Positions 1 through 6,303 of a DNA stretch of 7,822 bases are shown in pieces; the first letter of the stretch is position 1; every line of letters starts with the position of its first letter. The notes below the pieces were generated by a model. That model ran no database searches, was not told the origin of the DNA, and saw only the letters and a list, made by a program, of their open reading frames with translations. A program made the position numbers and the translations under genes. Source of the stretch: CAIXQW01 sp046049675 (GTDB lineage: Bacteria > Bacteroidota > Bacteroidia > Chitinophagales > Chitinophagaceae); contig JBJORA010000099.1 in assembly GCA_046049675.1 (NCBI GenBank), positions 1 through 7,822 of the forward strand. The letters run 5' to 3'.

Positions 1-487
1 CAGCGGCTTGCCATGTATTGCTATACACAGCTGTATCGCCTTGAATATATACATAGCTGCGTCCCTGTGCTGCTAAATCGCGGTCAAGGTCGGTAGCTTG
101 CGATATAATAGTGGTGTTTTCCGTAAAACGGCGAGCGGTTTCTTTTACTACGGCAAATGCTTCAGGTAGAATTTCGTTGAGAATTTCTTCTAACTGTTTA
201 TTGCGATCAAGAATAAGCTGATCTTGCTGTTTGTAAATAGCATCCTTCTGCAGCATATCAGGCTCTTGCTCTGCCTGCATTTGAATATCGGTAATTTTGG
301 CTTCTATGCCAGCCGTGTATTGCGCAATACGTTGCTTGAACTCTTGCGTCTTATAGCGCAGCTCGTCGTTGCTCAAGCTAGCGTAGCCGTCATAAAATTT
401 CTTAGCTTTATCAACCAATGGTTGTATGCTTTTAATGTCTTTGTCGTACTTGCTGCCGCCAAATAATTTATTTAAGAATCCTAACAT
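1..487 (-). CDS. secA: Preprotein translocase subunit SecA, N-terminal part (gene cut by left window edge)
   Basis: SecA is the cytoplasmic ATPase motor that drives unfolded preproteins through the SecYEG channel in the inner membrane. The 162 codons read here begin MLGFLNKLFGGSK, the typical SecA opening. They continue through the helical start (LSNDELRYKTQEFKQRI, about residues 38-54), a charged Gln/Glu-rich insertion (about 63-100), ILPEAFAVVKETARRF (about 105-120) and DLDRDLAAQG (about 132-141). The long insertion before LPEAFA is typical of Bacteroidota SecA as I know it. The Walker A motif and all later domains lie beyond base 1. The reading frame is open throughout. ATG at 485-487 is the natural start, because the protein begins at the conserved N-terminus. 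There is no clear Shine-Dalgarno sequence. The gene is divergent from the secreted repeat protein at 783. Identity is secure; only completeness is unknown. Confidence 0.96.
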   Translation of the reverse strand, partial: MLGFLNKLFGGSKYDKDIKSIQPLVDKAKKFYDGYASLSNDELRYKTQEFKQRIAQYTAGIEAKITDIQMQAEQEPDMLQKDAIYKQQDQLILDRNKQLEEILNEILPEAFAVVKETARRFTENTTIISQATDLDRDLAAQGRSYVYIQGDTAVYSNTWQAA

Positions 488-570
488 CTGTTTCTGTTGA
501 TTAGATTGTTATATGTGTTATCAATAATTGTACAAAACCCAAAGTACAGCCAAGCTGGCAGGTTGGGGCG

Positions 571-578
571 CAAATTTA
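571..578 (-). promoter_or_regulatory. Candidate Bacteroidota -7 promoter element for secA
   Basis: Read on the minus strand, this is TAAATTTG, an exact match to the Bacteroidota -7 consensus TAnnTTTG. It would give a leader of roughly 75-80 bases before the secA ATG at 487. No convincing -33 TTTG lies about 20 bases upstream, so the call rests on the -7 box alone. A second, imperfect site (TACTTTG, minus strand 546-540) lies nearer the gene and could be used instead. An 8-base degenerate match can arise by chance in AT-rich DNA. Confidence 0.35.
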
Positions 579-741
579 TGCCAATTGTGTACATGTGCCA
601 TACAGAGAATGCTCATTGTAAAATTCAAATTTGTACTTGGCTAGGTAGCAATTTGGGGGTATAAAATGCATAAAACACAGATTTTGAACCTACTCCGATT
701 AAAAAGTGTGGATTTTTTTATGCTAAATGGTGCATTTTGCC

Positions 742-749
742 TAACATTG
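742..749 (+). promoter_or_regulatory. Weak candidate -7 element for the secreted repeat-protein gene
   Basis: TAACATTG differs from the Bacteroidota TAnnTTTG consensus at one position. A T-rich run at about 711-719 lies roughly where the -33 element would be, but it has no TTTG. The implied transcript would start around 753-756, leaving about 28 bases before the ATG at 783. Apart from this and the secA candidate, I see nothing definable in the 295-base divergent intergenic region 488-782: no RNA gene, no riboswitch-like fold and no plausible extra coding frame. Confidence 0.22.
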
Positions 750-782
750 TGCATTCTAAAGAGGGAAATAATAAGACACAGT

Positions 783-1307
783 ATGAGAAAATTCTTATCG
801 GCGTTGGCCTTGATGACGGTTTTAGTGGGAAGTACATCAGCATTTGCACAAGAAGTAAACAACGATTTAGTGCGTGTATACCGCTGGTATAGTGCAGTAG
901 ATAAAAACTTTGTAACACTAGCAGACGGCGAAATTCAAGAAGGCCAGCTACTACAGTGGAAGTATAATAGTAAGACATTTATGTTCTATGCTTATCGTAC
1001 ACCAGGCCCTGACAGAGTAGCGGTTTATCGTTGGACAAACCAAGTTACAAAAGATCAAGTGAGCATTGCAGAAGACGAAGTAAAAGACAGCGACATGATG
1101 CAAAAAGGTTACACATTAAAGAGCCTTCAGTTTTATGCGCCAATTCGTCGTAGCGAAAACCACATTCCAGTTTATCGTTGGATCAAAGGTGAAGACTGGG
1201 TTACATTCCCTGAGTATGGTGATACTGACAAGTACATTAAGAAAGGCTACAAGTTGAAGACTTTCCAGTACTACGGTGTTATTCGTAACGAATACGAGAA
1301 TCAATAA
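783..1307 (+). CDS. Secreted protein with three tandem aromatic repeats (DUF5648-like)
   Basis: The protein is 174 residues and uncharacterised. Residues 1-22 form a standard signal peptide: MRKF, a hydrophobic core, then SAFA before QE, so type I cleavage after Ala22 is likely. The mature part is three copies of one unit of about 43 residues, at 31-72, 79-122 and 128-168. Each opens with VYRW, has a central acidic V(T/S) segment, then a K/G-Y-x-x-K step, and ends with an F/Y-Y-x-x-x-R motif. This resembles DUF5648-type repeats, in which a VYR..Y opening and an FY ending recur in secreted or surface proteins; the family assignment is from memory. ATG 783 is preferred over in-frame ATGs at 666 and 720, because those would bury the signal peptide behind up to 39 extra residues. 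A purine-rich AAAGAGGG lies rather far upstream (759-766). The gene stands alone with its own terminator. It is probably periplasmic or extracellular; no catalytic motif is visible. Confidence 0.88.
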   Translation: MRKFLSALALMTVLVGSTSAFAQEVNNDLVRVYRWYSAVDKNFVTLADGEIQEGQLLQWKYNSKTFMFYAYRTPGPDRVAVYRWTNQVTKDQVSIAEDEVKDSDMMQKGYTLKSLQFYAPIRRSENHIPVYRWIKGEDWVTFPEYGDTDKYIKKGYKLKTFQYYGVIRNEYENQ

Positions 1308-1333
1308 TCGTATTTACTAAAAAGTAAAAGATT

Positions 1334-1365
1334 AAAAAGCCTTGGTGTTATGCCGAGGCTTTTTT
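1334..1365 (+). terminator. Intrinsic terminator, probably bidirectional
   Basis: The left arm (1334-1345, AAAAAGCCTTGG) and right arm (1353-1364, CCGAGGCTTTTT) pair over 12 positions with one G-T wobble around a 7-base loop, and a run of six Ts ends the hairpin. It lies 26 bases after the stop of the secreted repeat-protein gene. The run of As on the left arm gives a T-run on the other strand, so the same hairpin could also end transcription of the minus-strand cluster, whose last gene stops at 1386. Confidence 0.88.
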
Positions 1366-1385
1366 GTACTGTCTACCTTCTGGCT

Positions 1386-1955
1386 TTACATATCATTTTC
1401 GTCTACAATCGTATTGTAGATACCTAATTCCCATACGGCTGGCGACCTATCTTTAAAATGCGATTTAAATTTATCAAGTAAAGAAATATAGCGTGCTCGT
1501 GAGTCAATATCTGTCCAGTTTTCCTCAACTCTTTTCAGAGCTTTTTGCTGGACTAGCCTATCAATTGGGAAGTGAGGAGGAATAAAGTCGATTAAATTTG
1601 AACACCACAAATACTTTAGGTAGAGATTCAGGATTTTTTGAGCAGTGCCAAAATTCAGACTATTATTTTGCAAAATTGATCCAAAATTGTCGCATGAAAA
1701 CCTGCAAATTTCGCCAATGTTATCAAGATGCAGTTTCTCGATATCACGAGGCTGCTTGTATTGTTGAAGCATGTCCTCAACTAAATTAAACAACTGCACT
1801 TTAAGCAGAATTTTCTTCTGCTCAAATTCCTTCTTGGAGTGCGGACAGTTATTTGGATCAAAATGATAAACCGTATTTCTGCTAAACGCTGCAGAAATTG
1901 TCAATTGCCAAAACTGATTTTTTAGAAAAAATTTCTGTGCTTCTCGTACATCCAT
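1386..1955 (-). CDS. Uncharacterised 189-residue protein
   Basis: I do not recognise a named function. The protein is soluble-looking and has no signal peptide or membrane segment. The N-terminal half is charged and helical (about 1-85). The C-terminal half has the most family-like segments: FGTAQKILNLYLKYLWC (about 102-118), PPHFPIDRL (126-134), NWTDID (146-151) and SPAVWELGIYN (171-181). I recall a similar aromatic-rich AQK..NLYLKYLW...PPH.P.DR pattern in scattered unnamed bacterial proteins, which suggests a conserved domain rather than a spurious frame; this needs a search. The pair H128 and D132, with the nearby Trp residues, could be functional, but that is inference. The start at ATG 1955 gives a full frame. 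It lies 37 bases after pdxA on the same strand, so co-transcription is plausible, with the terminator at 1334-1365 behind it. Unlike the other genes in the run, it is not a housekeeping gene and may be accessory. Confidence 0.8.
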   Translation of the reverse strand: MDVREAQKFFLKNQFWQLTISAAFSRNTVYHFDPNNCPHSKKEFEQKKILLKVQLFNLVEDMLQQYKQPRDIEKLHLDNIGEICRFSCDNFGSILQNNSLNFGTAQKILNLYLKYLWCSNLIDFIPPHFPIDRLVQQKALKRVEENWTDIDSRARYISLLDKFKSHFKDRSPAVWELGIYNTIVDENDM

Positions 1956-1992
1956 GAGGGCAAATTAGCACATTTGTTTTGCAACAGCTGTG

Positions 1993-3075
1993 CTACTCAA
2001 TAACATCTTCTCTGCCCTTGCTGCTCTTCTTAATCAACTGAGCACCAATGCCGCGCTTTAATGGTCGTGCAGTATTATTGGTATAGGCGTTGCGAAACTC
2101 TAAAATATCCAATGCAGTAAACAAGCTATTCAAAAATGAACTTGCATCGGCTACACCTTTGCCAGCAATATCAAATGCAGTGCCATGGTCTGGACTAGTA
2201 CGCACTACGCTAAGGCCAGCCGTATAGTTTACACCTTGACTACGATCTAAACTCTTAAACGGAATTAAACCTTGGTCGTGATACATGGCTAACACAGCAT
2301 CAAACTGCAGATAATGATTGCGTGCAAAGAAGCCATCGCTGGCATAAGGCCCATAAACTAAGCTACCTTTTTGCTGCAAGTCTTTGATTGTTGGGATAAT
2401 AATGTCTTTTTCTTCTTTGCCAATTGCACCACCATCGCCAGCATGCGGATTTAAGCCAAGCACAGCAATTTTGGGTTTATCAATACCAAAGTCCTGAATA
2501 AGACTCTTTGTCATGATAGCAATTTTACTTTTAATCGCATCTGGTGTGATATGCGTGCTAATGCTACTCACAGGCACATGCTCAGTAAGCAAGGCAACAC
2601 GAATATCTTCGGCCACCATAAACATACACACGTCTTTAGCGCCAAATTTTTCCTTCAAAAAAGGCGTGTGACCAGTGTACGGAAAATCTTTAAGCTGCGT
2701 ATTACTTTTATTAATAGGCATTGTAACCAATGCATGTATTTGCCCGTCCTTTAAGCACTGTGCTGCTACTTGTAAAGCACGTACTGCACATTGTCCAGCT
2801 TTTTCTGTTTCTGCACCTGGCTGTATCGTTACCTCGTCGTCCCAACAATTGTACACATTGACCTGCTTAGCATTAACCTTGGCAAAATCTTTAGTGCCGT
2901 TGAGTTGCAGATTACATTCTGGCAAAAACTTTTTGGCTTGTGCCAACACGTGCGTGTTTCCAAAAATAATCGGCGTGCAAAATTCTAAGATACGATTGTC
3001 GTCAAGCGCCTGCATCAAAAGTTCAGGGCCAATGCCATTAATATCGCCTATGGAAATGCCAATAATTGGTTTCAT
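1993..3075 (-). CDS. pdxA: 4-hydroxythreonine-4-phosphate dehydrogenase PdxA
   Basis: PdxA oxidises 4-phosphohydroxy-L-threonine with NAD(P)+ to a product that decarboxylates to 3-amino-2-oxopropyl phosphate, which PdxJ then uses to make pyridoxine 5'-phosphate. It acts in the cytoplasm in the DXP-dependent vitamin B6 route. The protein is 360 residues. It opens with GISIGDINGIGPE (6-18) and contains LVTMPINK (116-123), GHTPFL (135-140), LNPHAGDGG (208-216), YASDGFF (244-250), MYHDQGLIPFK (264-274) and RTSPDHGTAFDIAG (292-305). The metal-binding histidines fall at H166, H211 and H266, the same numbers as in the Escherichia coli enzyme, and the substrate-binding His-Thr pair is H136-T137. The enzyme therefore looks complete and active. 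ATG 3073-3075 leads directly into the conserved start. The 71-base gap before it is the largest in the minus-strand run, so it may have its own promoter, though I found no clear TAnnTTTG there. Confidence 0.97.
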   Translation of the reverse strand: MKPIIGISIGDINGIGPELLMQALDDNRILEFCTPIIFGNTHVLAQAKKFLPECNLQLNGTKDFAKVNAKQVNVYNCWDDEVTIQPGAETEKAGQCAVRALQVAAQCLKDGQIHALVTMPINKSNTQLKDFPYTGHTPFLKEKFGAKDVCMFMVAEDIRVALLTEHVPVSSISTHITPDAIKSKIAIMTKSLIQDFGIDKPKIAVLGLNPHAGDGGAIGKEEKDIIIPTIKDLQQKGSLVYGPYASDGFFARNHYLQFDAVLAMYHDQGLIPFKSLDRSQGVNYTAGLSVVRTSPDHGTAFDIAGKGVADASSFLNSLFTALDILEFRNAYTNNTARPLKRGIGAQLIKKSSKGREDVIE

Positions 3076-3146
3076 GTGGCGGTAAAGATAATGTTCATGC
3101 GGCAGTTTTTAGGCTGATAGGGGCTAGTGTGGACAAAGTGCCACAG

Positions 3147-3545
3147 TTATGTGCCTACTGCGATAGTTGTATAAACAGATACAAAATACAGCCATAGCAA
3201 GCTAAAAAGAATATGTATAGTAGTTTCAATTATTTTGCCACGCCATAGTTTGGCACTGTACACAAAATGCTGCACAAACAATCTCACAAACCAAAAAATG
3301 GCAAGACCACCACAAATTACGGGAGCAAGCGAATTGTTGAGTAAGTCGTGCGCCCAAAAAAAGCTCAAAATGCCAAACAAAAAAACTGTAATTGCTACAA
3401 ATAATGTGTGAACCTCCATCATTTGCTTGTTGATAAGGCTCACTGCAGAAAGCTCACTACGCCAATTAAAACGCTTGGCAAAGCCTACATGCAAGAGAGC
3501 AAGTACAATTTGCAGCGCGCCACATATTTGAAGATGCCATATCAT
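3147..3545 (-). CDS. Small four-helix integral membrane protein, function unknown
   Basis: The protein is 132 residues with four hydrophobic stretches at about 5-22, 45-64, 74-92 and 107-126, and short charged loops between them. The loop motif LINKQMMEVH (37-46) and the LWRGKIIETTIH segment (100-111) look like constrained family motifs. I recall similar unnamed proteins in Bacteroidota, but no function. Histidines at 4, 19, 46, 93 and 111 lie in or beside the helices, which could mean metal, heme or quinone contact; that is inference. ATG at 3543-3545 is one base after the methyltransferase stop codon (3547-3549), so translation is probably coupled. It is the last of four closely packed genes starting at 5377, before pdxA. 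Confidence 0.85.
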   Translation of the reverse strand: MIWHLQICGALQIVLALLHVGFAKRFNWRSELSAVSLINKQMMEVHTLFVAITVFLFGILSFFWAHDLLNNSLAPVICGGLAIFWFVRLFVQHFVYSAKLWRGKIIETTIHILFSLLWLYFVSVYTTIAVGT

Positions 3546-3546
3546 T

Positions 3547-4278
3547 TTACTTAAGTGTAAAGTTAATAATAAATGGCGTCGTGTAACTTGTTGATACTAC
3601 ATCGAAGCCTGCCTCTTTAAAAGCTGCCTCCCATGTTGACTTACCGTGAAAGTGAAAAAATCCTATGTTGTATGCTAGAAAATTTGGTATGTTTCTTAAA
3701 TGCTCCGTGATCAATAAATTACCTGTAGCATTAAGTACATGTTTGATATTCGTTAAGGCTTGAACACGCTCCTGATGCGTTCTTATTTCATGAAAGGAAA
3801 GAAAGGCAATGCAGAAATCAAATTGTTCCTTGGCAAATGGCAATTGATCTAAATCGACTAGTTGCGCATTGCTGGGATATAATTGTCTAGCTCTAGCTAT
3901 AGATGGTTCAGTATGTCGGTTGCTATCAAAGAAGTCGCAAGTTGTCAACTGTATACCTTCATACTTTATTCGCAACAATCCGTCGATTTCATCAAAGCCA
4001 GCACATAGGCTAAGCACTTTCTTATCCTTTAAACTAGGCAAATGCTTCAAGGCGTATAAGCTAGACCGATCGTAGATAATGTGTGTGGATATGATTGAGG
4101 CAGAGGTGCTAGCGAAGGCAAGGATAGCAAGGGTATAACAAGCCTCTTGCAATGGCGGCTGCAGTTGCGAGCCCGCTAGGAAAAGTACAGCAACAAAAAC
4201 ACTTGCAAAAATATAGTAAGGCCAATTGAACAGTAGTACATTGCGCAAGCCTTGATATTTTGTTCTTAAGGTTGCCAT
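3547..4278 (-). CDS. Membrane-anchored class I SAM-dependent methyltransferase
   Basis: The protein is 243 residues. Two hydrophobic helices (about 20-36 and 45-65) are followed by a cytoplasmic-looking methyltransferase domain. VLSLCAGFDEIDGLL (88-102) is in the place of motif I, where most class I enzymes have a D-x-G-x-G loop. CDFFD (114-118) matches the acidic end of strand 2. VDLDQLPFAKEQFD (141-154) and FLSFHEIR (159-166) follow the usual post-motif pattern. LLITEHLRN (188-196) fits strand 5. The sequence IYDRSSLY (68-75) between helices and domain looks like a family signature. The substrate is unknown; a lipid, quinone or other membrane-associated acceptor would fit the anchor. ATG at 4276-4278 is chosen over the ATG at 4302: it opens with MATLRTKYQ, overlaps the upstream gene by only 13 bases and is preceded by purine-rich sequence. 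The GxG-poor motif I may be normal for this subfamily rather than a defect. Confidence 0.85.
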   Translation of the reverse strand: MATLRTKYQGLRNVLLFNWPYYIFASVFVAVLFLAGSQLQPPLQEACYTLAILAFASTSASIISTHIIYDRSSLYALKHLPSLKDKKVLSLCAGFDEIDGLLRIKYEGIQLTTCDFFDSNRHTEPSIARARQLYPSNAQLVDLDQLPFAKEQFDFCIAFLSFHEIRTHQERVQALTNIKHVLNATGNLLITEHLRNIPNFLAYNIGFFHFHGKSTWEAAFKEAGFDVVSTSYTTPFIINFTLK

Positions 4279-5003
4279 ATTTCTACTCTGCCTTTTTTCC
4301 AATAATAGGGAATATTTTTTAGCTCAAAAGCATTAGCAAGTACAATAGTCCCTAAGTTGAGCTTATCTAAAAAATCAATGTTATGACTAACTACTTCAAT
4401 AGGTTTCGGAACCCAATTACTTCTTACACCTTCAATAATTAAGACTTCATTGGTTTTTGCATCAAAAGTAAATGTATGCGGCAAGGGGCCAGCATACCGC
4501 CTAGCATGCTGCCAATTCTCAAATGGCGAATCAATAGGCAAGGATGCATTTTCATTGCGTTTATTAATAATTACATCTATGCCAGATTGATTAGAATGTA
4601 TGTGCAGTTTTTCGTCGTTCTCTTGCTGCACAATATCGGTAGTAGTGTAGGCATAGTGAGTAAGCATGTTGCCAAGTACTTGCATTGCTTTACTGTTTGT
4701 TTCGCTTTTAAGAATATATAAACCACGAAGATTTTTACCATCTTTACTCGTATATCTCACAAAGATTCGGTAACCGATTAAAAAGAAATCCCTTCCCATA
4801 AAAGCGGGAAATCCTTTAGGTCTTAGTTGCGAAGTATCTACCATAGCAACTGCAATAAAAGCCCATTGGTCTTTATAGGTATCAAGCGTAAGGCAAGGCG
4901 GAATAAGCGATTGCAAAGCTTGCTGTGGCACGGCAAATGTCAGCACAATCGAGTGCTTAAAGTAGGCCTCAACAGCAAAAGGATGTGACTTTAAGTATCG
5001 CAA
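4266..5003 (-). CDS. DUF2071 (YqjF/COG3361-like) family protein, TTG start
   Basis: The protein is 245 residues and soluble, with the DUF2071 layout: LTFAVPQQALQSLIPP (21-36), LDTYKDQWAFIAVAMVD (40-56), RDFFLIGYRIFVRY (71-84), LRGLYILKSET (92-102) and a C-terminal beta-rich part with AGPLPHTFTF (171-180). DUF2071 proteins are thought to share the acetoacetate decarboxylase-like fold, but their substrate is not established to my knowledge. The start is TTG at 5003-5001. An in-frame TAA lies five codons upstream (5018-5016) and no ATG or GTG lies between, while the first internal Met is at residue 54, inside the domain. The TTG overlaps the stop of the DoxX-like gene by 13 bases, so translational coupling probably helps initiation. 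The end of this gene overlaps the methyltransferase start by another 13 bases. Confidence 0.88.
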   Translation of the reverse strand: MRYLKSHPFAVEAYFKHSIVLTFAVPQQALQSLIPPCLTLDTYKDQWAFIAVAMVDTSQLRPKGFPAFMGRDFFLIGYRIFVRYTSKDGKNLRGLYILKSETNSKAMQVLGNMLTHYAYTTTDIVQQENDEKLHIHSNQSGIDVIINKRNENASLPIDSPFENWQHARRYAGPLPHTFTFDAKTNEVLIIEGVRSNWVPKPIEVVSHNIDFLDKLNLGTIVLANAFELKNIPYYWKKGRVEIWQP

Positions 5004-5377
5004 GACGGCTTCATTTTATATGCTGTAAAGTAAACAATAAAAATAAGAATTGCAGCAAAAAATGCGTTGTAATCGCGCCAAAGCAAAAGATCTTTAGCTG
5101 TAAAAAACTCTAGTAAATTCATACAAGCAATTAGTGCAATTTGCACTGCTGCACATAGCTTCGCCTTGTAATTGCTTAAAATCCAAACCGCTATGCCTAT
5201 CTCCAGAAAACCAATAGCAGTTGTAATAAAATGAGCATCCTGTAGCTGCAATACCTTTGCCACAATACGTTCGTGGCGAGGAACAAAATTGAGTACTTTG
5301 CAATATAGCCCATTAATAAGCCAAACTAAAGCTATGCAAATTTGAAGAACTCGATATAGTATAGCTTTAGATCCCAT
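4991..5377 (-). CDS. DoxX-like (DoxX_3-type) integral membrane protein
   Basis: The protein is 128 residues with four hydrophobic segments at about 7-24, 51-68, 74-91 and 104-120. The pattern LVWLINGLYCKVLNFVPRHERIV, spread over residues 17-39, with the PRH triplet at 33-35, followed by IGFLEIGIAVWIL (55-67), is that of the DoxX-like family (Pfam DoxX_3 as I recall it). These proteins lie in the inner membrane; DoxX relatives are loosely linked to quinone or redox processes, but no reaction is established for this group. ATG at 5375-5377 is chosen because it is one base after the murI stop (5379-5381), is preceded by AGGTAG, and leads directly into the first helix. A longer reading from 5452 would lie inside murI and add 25 atypical residues. 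Confidence 0.87.
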   Translation of the reverse strand: MGSKAILYRVLQICIALVWLINGLYCKVLNFVPRHERIVAKVLQLQDAHFITTAIGFLEIGIAVWILSNYKAKLCAAVQIALIACMNLLEFFTAKDLLLWRDYNAFFAAILIFIVYFTAYKMKPSCDT

Positions 5378-5378
5378 A

Positions 5379-6188
5379 CTACCTATCCGCCCACAAATCC
5401 ACTTCCACAATATCCACCTCTTGACTGTAGAATAATTTGGTGCTTGCTGCAAACGTTTCTGTATGCTCGCTTACAAAAAACTGATCTTTTTTCTTGGCGC
5501 CCTTAAACAACAATTTTTCTCGCAATAAAATCTCCTCTACTTTTTGGGCGGTGAGCGTGGCAGGGTCGATAATATCTATCGCTTTTTTGTAAAACTTACT
5601 AACCTGATTTTTTATAAGCGGATAGTGCGTACATGCTAATACCAAGGCATTCAATTTTGTAAGCCTGCGATTACTCAAATACGCATTAATAATCGTCTGC
5701 GAAATATTGTTATTGAAAAAGCCTTCCTCAATCATTGGCGCTAGCAAAGGCGTAGCTACGCTTGCAACTTTTGTCTGCGTTGTTTGCTTACTAATTTCTA
5801 ATTCGTGTGCTTTACTTTTTATCGTGGGCTTAGTGCCAATAATACCAACTTTGCTGAATTGTTTTTTTGCAACAAATTCTGCAACGGGGCTAATCACATC
5901 TACAATATGCAATTGATTGGCATATTTTTCTAGCAAGGGGTAGTACGCAACACTGCTGGCACTATTGCATGCAATAACGATCATCTTTACTTGCTTGCTT
6001 TCCAAAAATTCAGCAATGCGCAAGCTGTAGCCGCGAATATGCTCTACACTTTTGGCACCATAGGGCATATGTTCGGTATCGCCGAAGTAAACGATGCTCT
6101 CATTTGGCAGTAGTTGCCTAATTGCTTTTGCTACTGTTAGCCCACCAATGCCGCTATCGAATATGCCTATAGGTTGTGCCGCTTTCAT
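5379..6188 (-). CDS. murI: Glutamate racemase
   Basis: MurI interconverts L- and D-glutamate without a cofactor and supplies D-glutamate for peptidoglycan; it acts in the cytoplasm. The protein is 269 residues, the usual length. It carries IGIFDSGIGGLTV (7-19) with the Asp11-Ser12 pair, YFGDTEHMPYG (34-44), the first catalytic cysteine in ACNSAS (C74) and the second in LACTHYPL (C186), followed by the conserved His188. The common ACNTAS is ACNSAS here, a mild change that keeps the cysteine. ATG at 6186-6188 starts MKAAQPIGIFDSG, where the family starts; the upstream in-frame ATG at 6221 would add 11 non-conserved residues. It heads the minus-strand run, diverges from the trans-sulfuration gene across 115 bases, and its stop lies one base from the DoxX-like start. 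No clear promoter of its own was seen. Confidence 0.97.
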   Translation of the reverse strand: MKAAQPIGIFDSGIGGLTVAKAIRQLLPNESIVYFGDTEHMPYGAKSVEHIRGYSLRIAEFLESKQVKMIVIACNSASSVAYYPLLEKYANQLHIVDVISPVAEFVAKKQFSKVGIIGTKPTIKSKAHELEISKQTTQTKVASVATPLLAPMIEEGFFNNNISQTIINAYLSNRRLTKLNALVLACTHYPLIKNQVSKFYKKAIDIIDPATLTAQKVEEILLREKLLFKGAKKKDQFFVSEHTETFAASTKLFYSQEVDIVEVDLWADR

Positions 6189-6286
6189 GCTTTTGGCGAA
6201 AATACGGAAACAAGCGCACAAGCTGTATTATGAAATTCTTGTATTTAATTCAGTTGGCTTTTTATGCAAACTGCGTTGTATAAAGC

Positions 6287-6294
6287 TACCTTTG
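6287..6294 (+). promoter_or_regulatory. Bacteroidota -7 promoter element of the trans-sulfuration gene
   Basis: TACCTTTG is an exact match to TAnnTTTG. A -33 TTTG is not perfect: the best candidate is the T-rich TTTTTATG at 6259-6266, about 20-23 bases upstream. The element ends nine bases before the ATG at 6304, so the transcript would begin within about 3-8 bases of the start codon, giving a leaderless or nearly leaderless mRNA. Confidence 0.5.
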
Positions 6295-6303
6295 CCCCAC
6301 AAT

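Noticed and set aside
666..782. An upstream in-frame extension (ATG 666 or 720) of the secreted repeat-protein gene
   Set aside because: It would add 21-39 residues before a textbook signal peptide that begins at ATG 783; the added residues show no family-like pattern.
1956..1992. A TAATTTG sequence upstream of the 189-residue protein as its own promoter
   Set aside because: One base short of TAnnTTTG, and a transcript from it would begin at or past the ATG; read-through from pdxA is simpler.
2551..3085. Overlapping plus-strand open frames across pdxA
   Set aside because: They are antisense to a clearly conserved enzyme, Cys- and Ser-rich in the way of shadow frames, and carry no motif.
3128..3145. 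A small inverted repeat, TGTGG / CCACA, upstream of pdxA
   Set aside because: A 5-base stem with an 8-base loop and no T-run; too weak for a terminator and no known operator resemblance.
6251..6273. A dyad CAGTT...AACTG before the trans-sulfuration promoter, considered as an operator
   Set aside because: Only five bases per arm with a 13-base spacer, expected by chance in AT-rich DNA; no known regulator site recognised.
6094..6303. A 70-residue N-terminal extension of the trans-sulfuration enzyme
   Set aside because: It lies partly antisense within murI, has no family counterpart, and ATG 6304 gives the standard N-terminus just after a good promoter element.
6189..6303. A SAM-type or other riboswitch before the sulfur-metabolism gene
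   Set aside because: The region is only 115 bases, shared with the divergent murI, has no conserved riboswitch core that I can see, and the promoter box lies too near the ATG.
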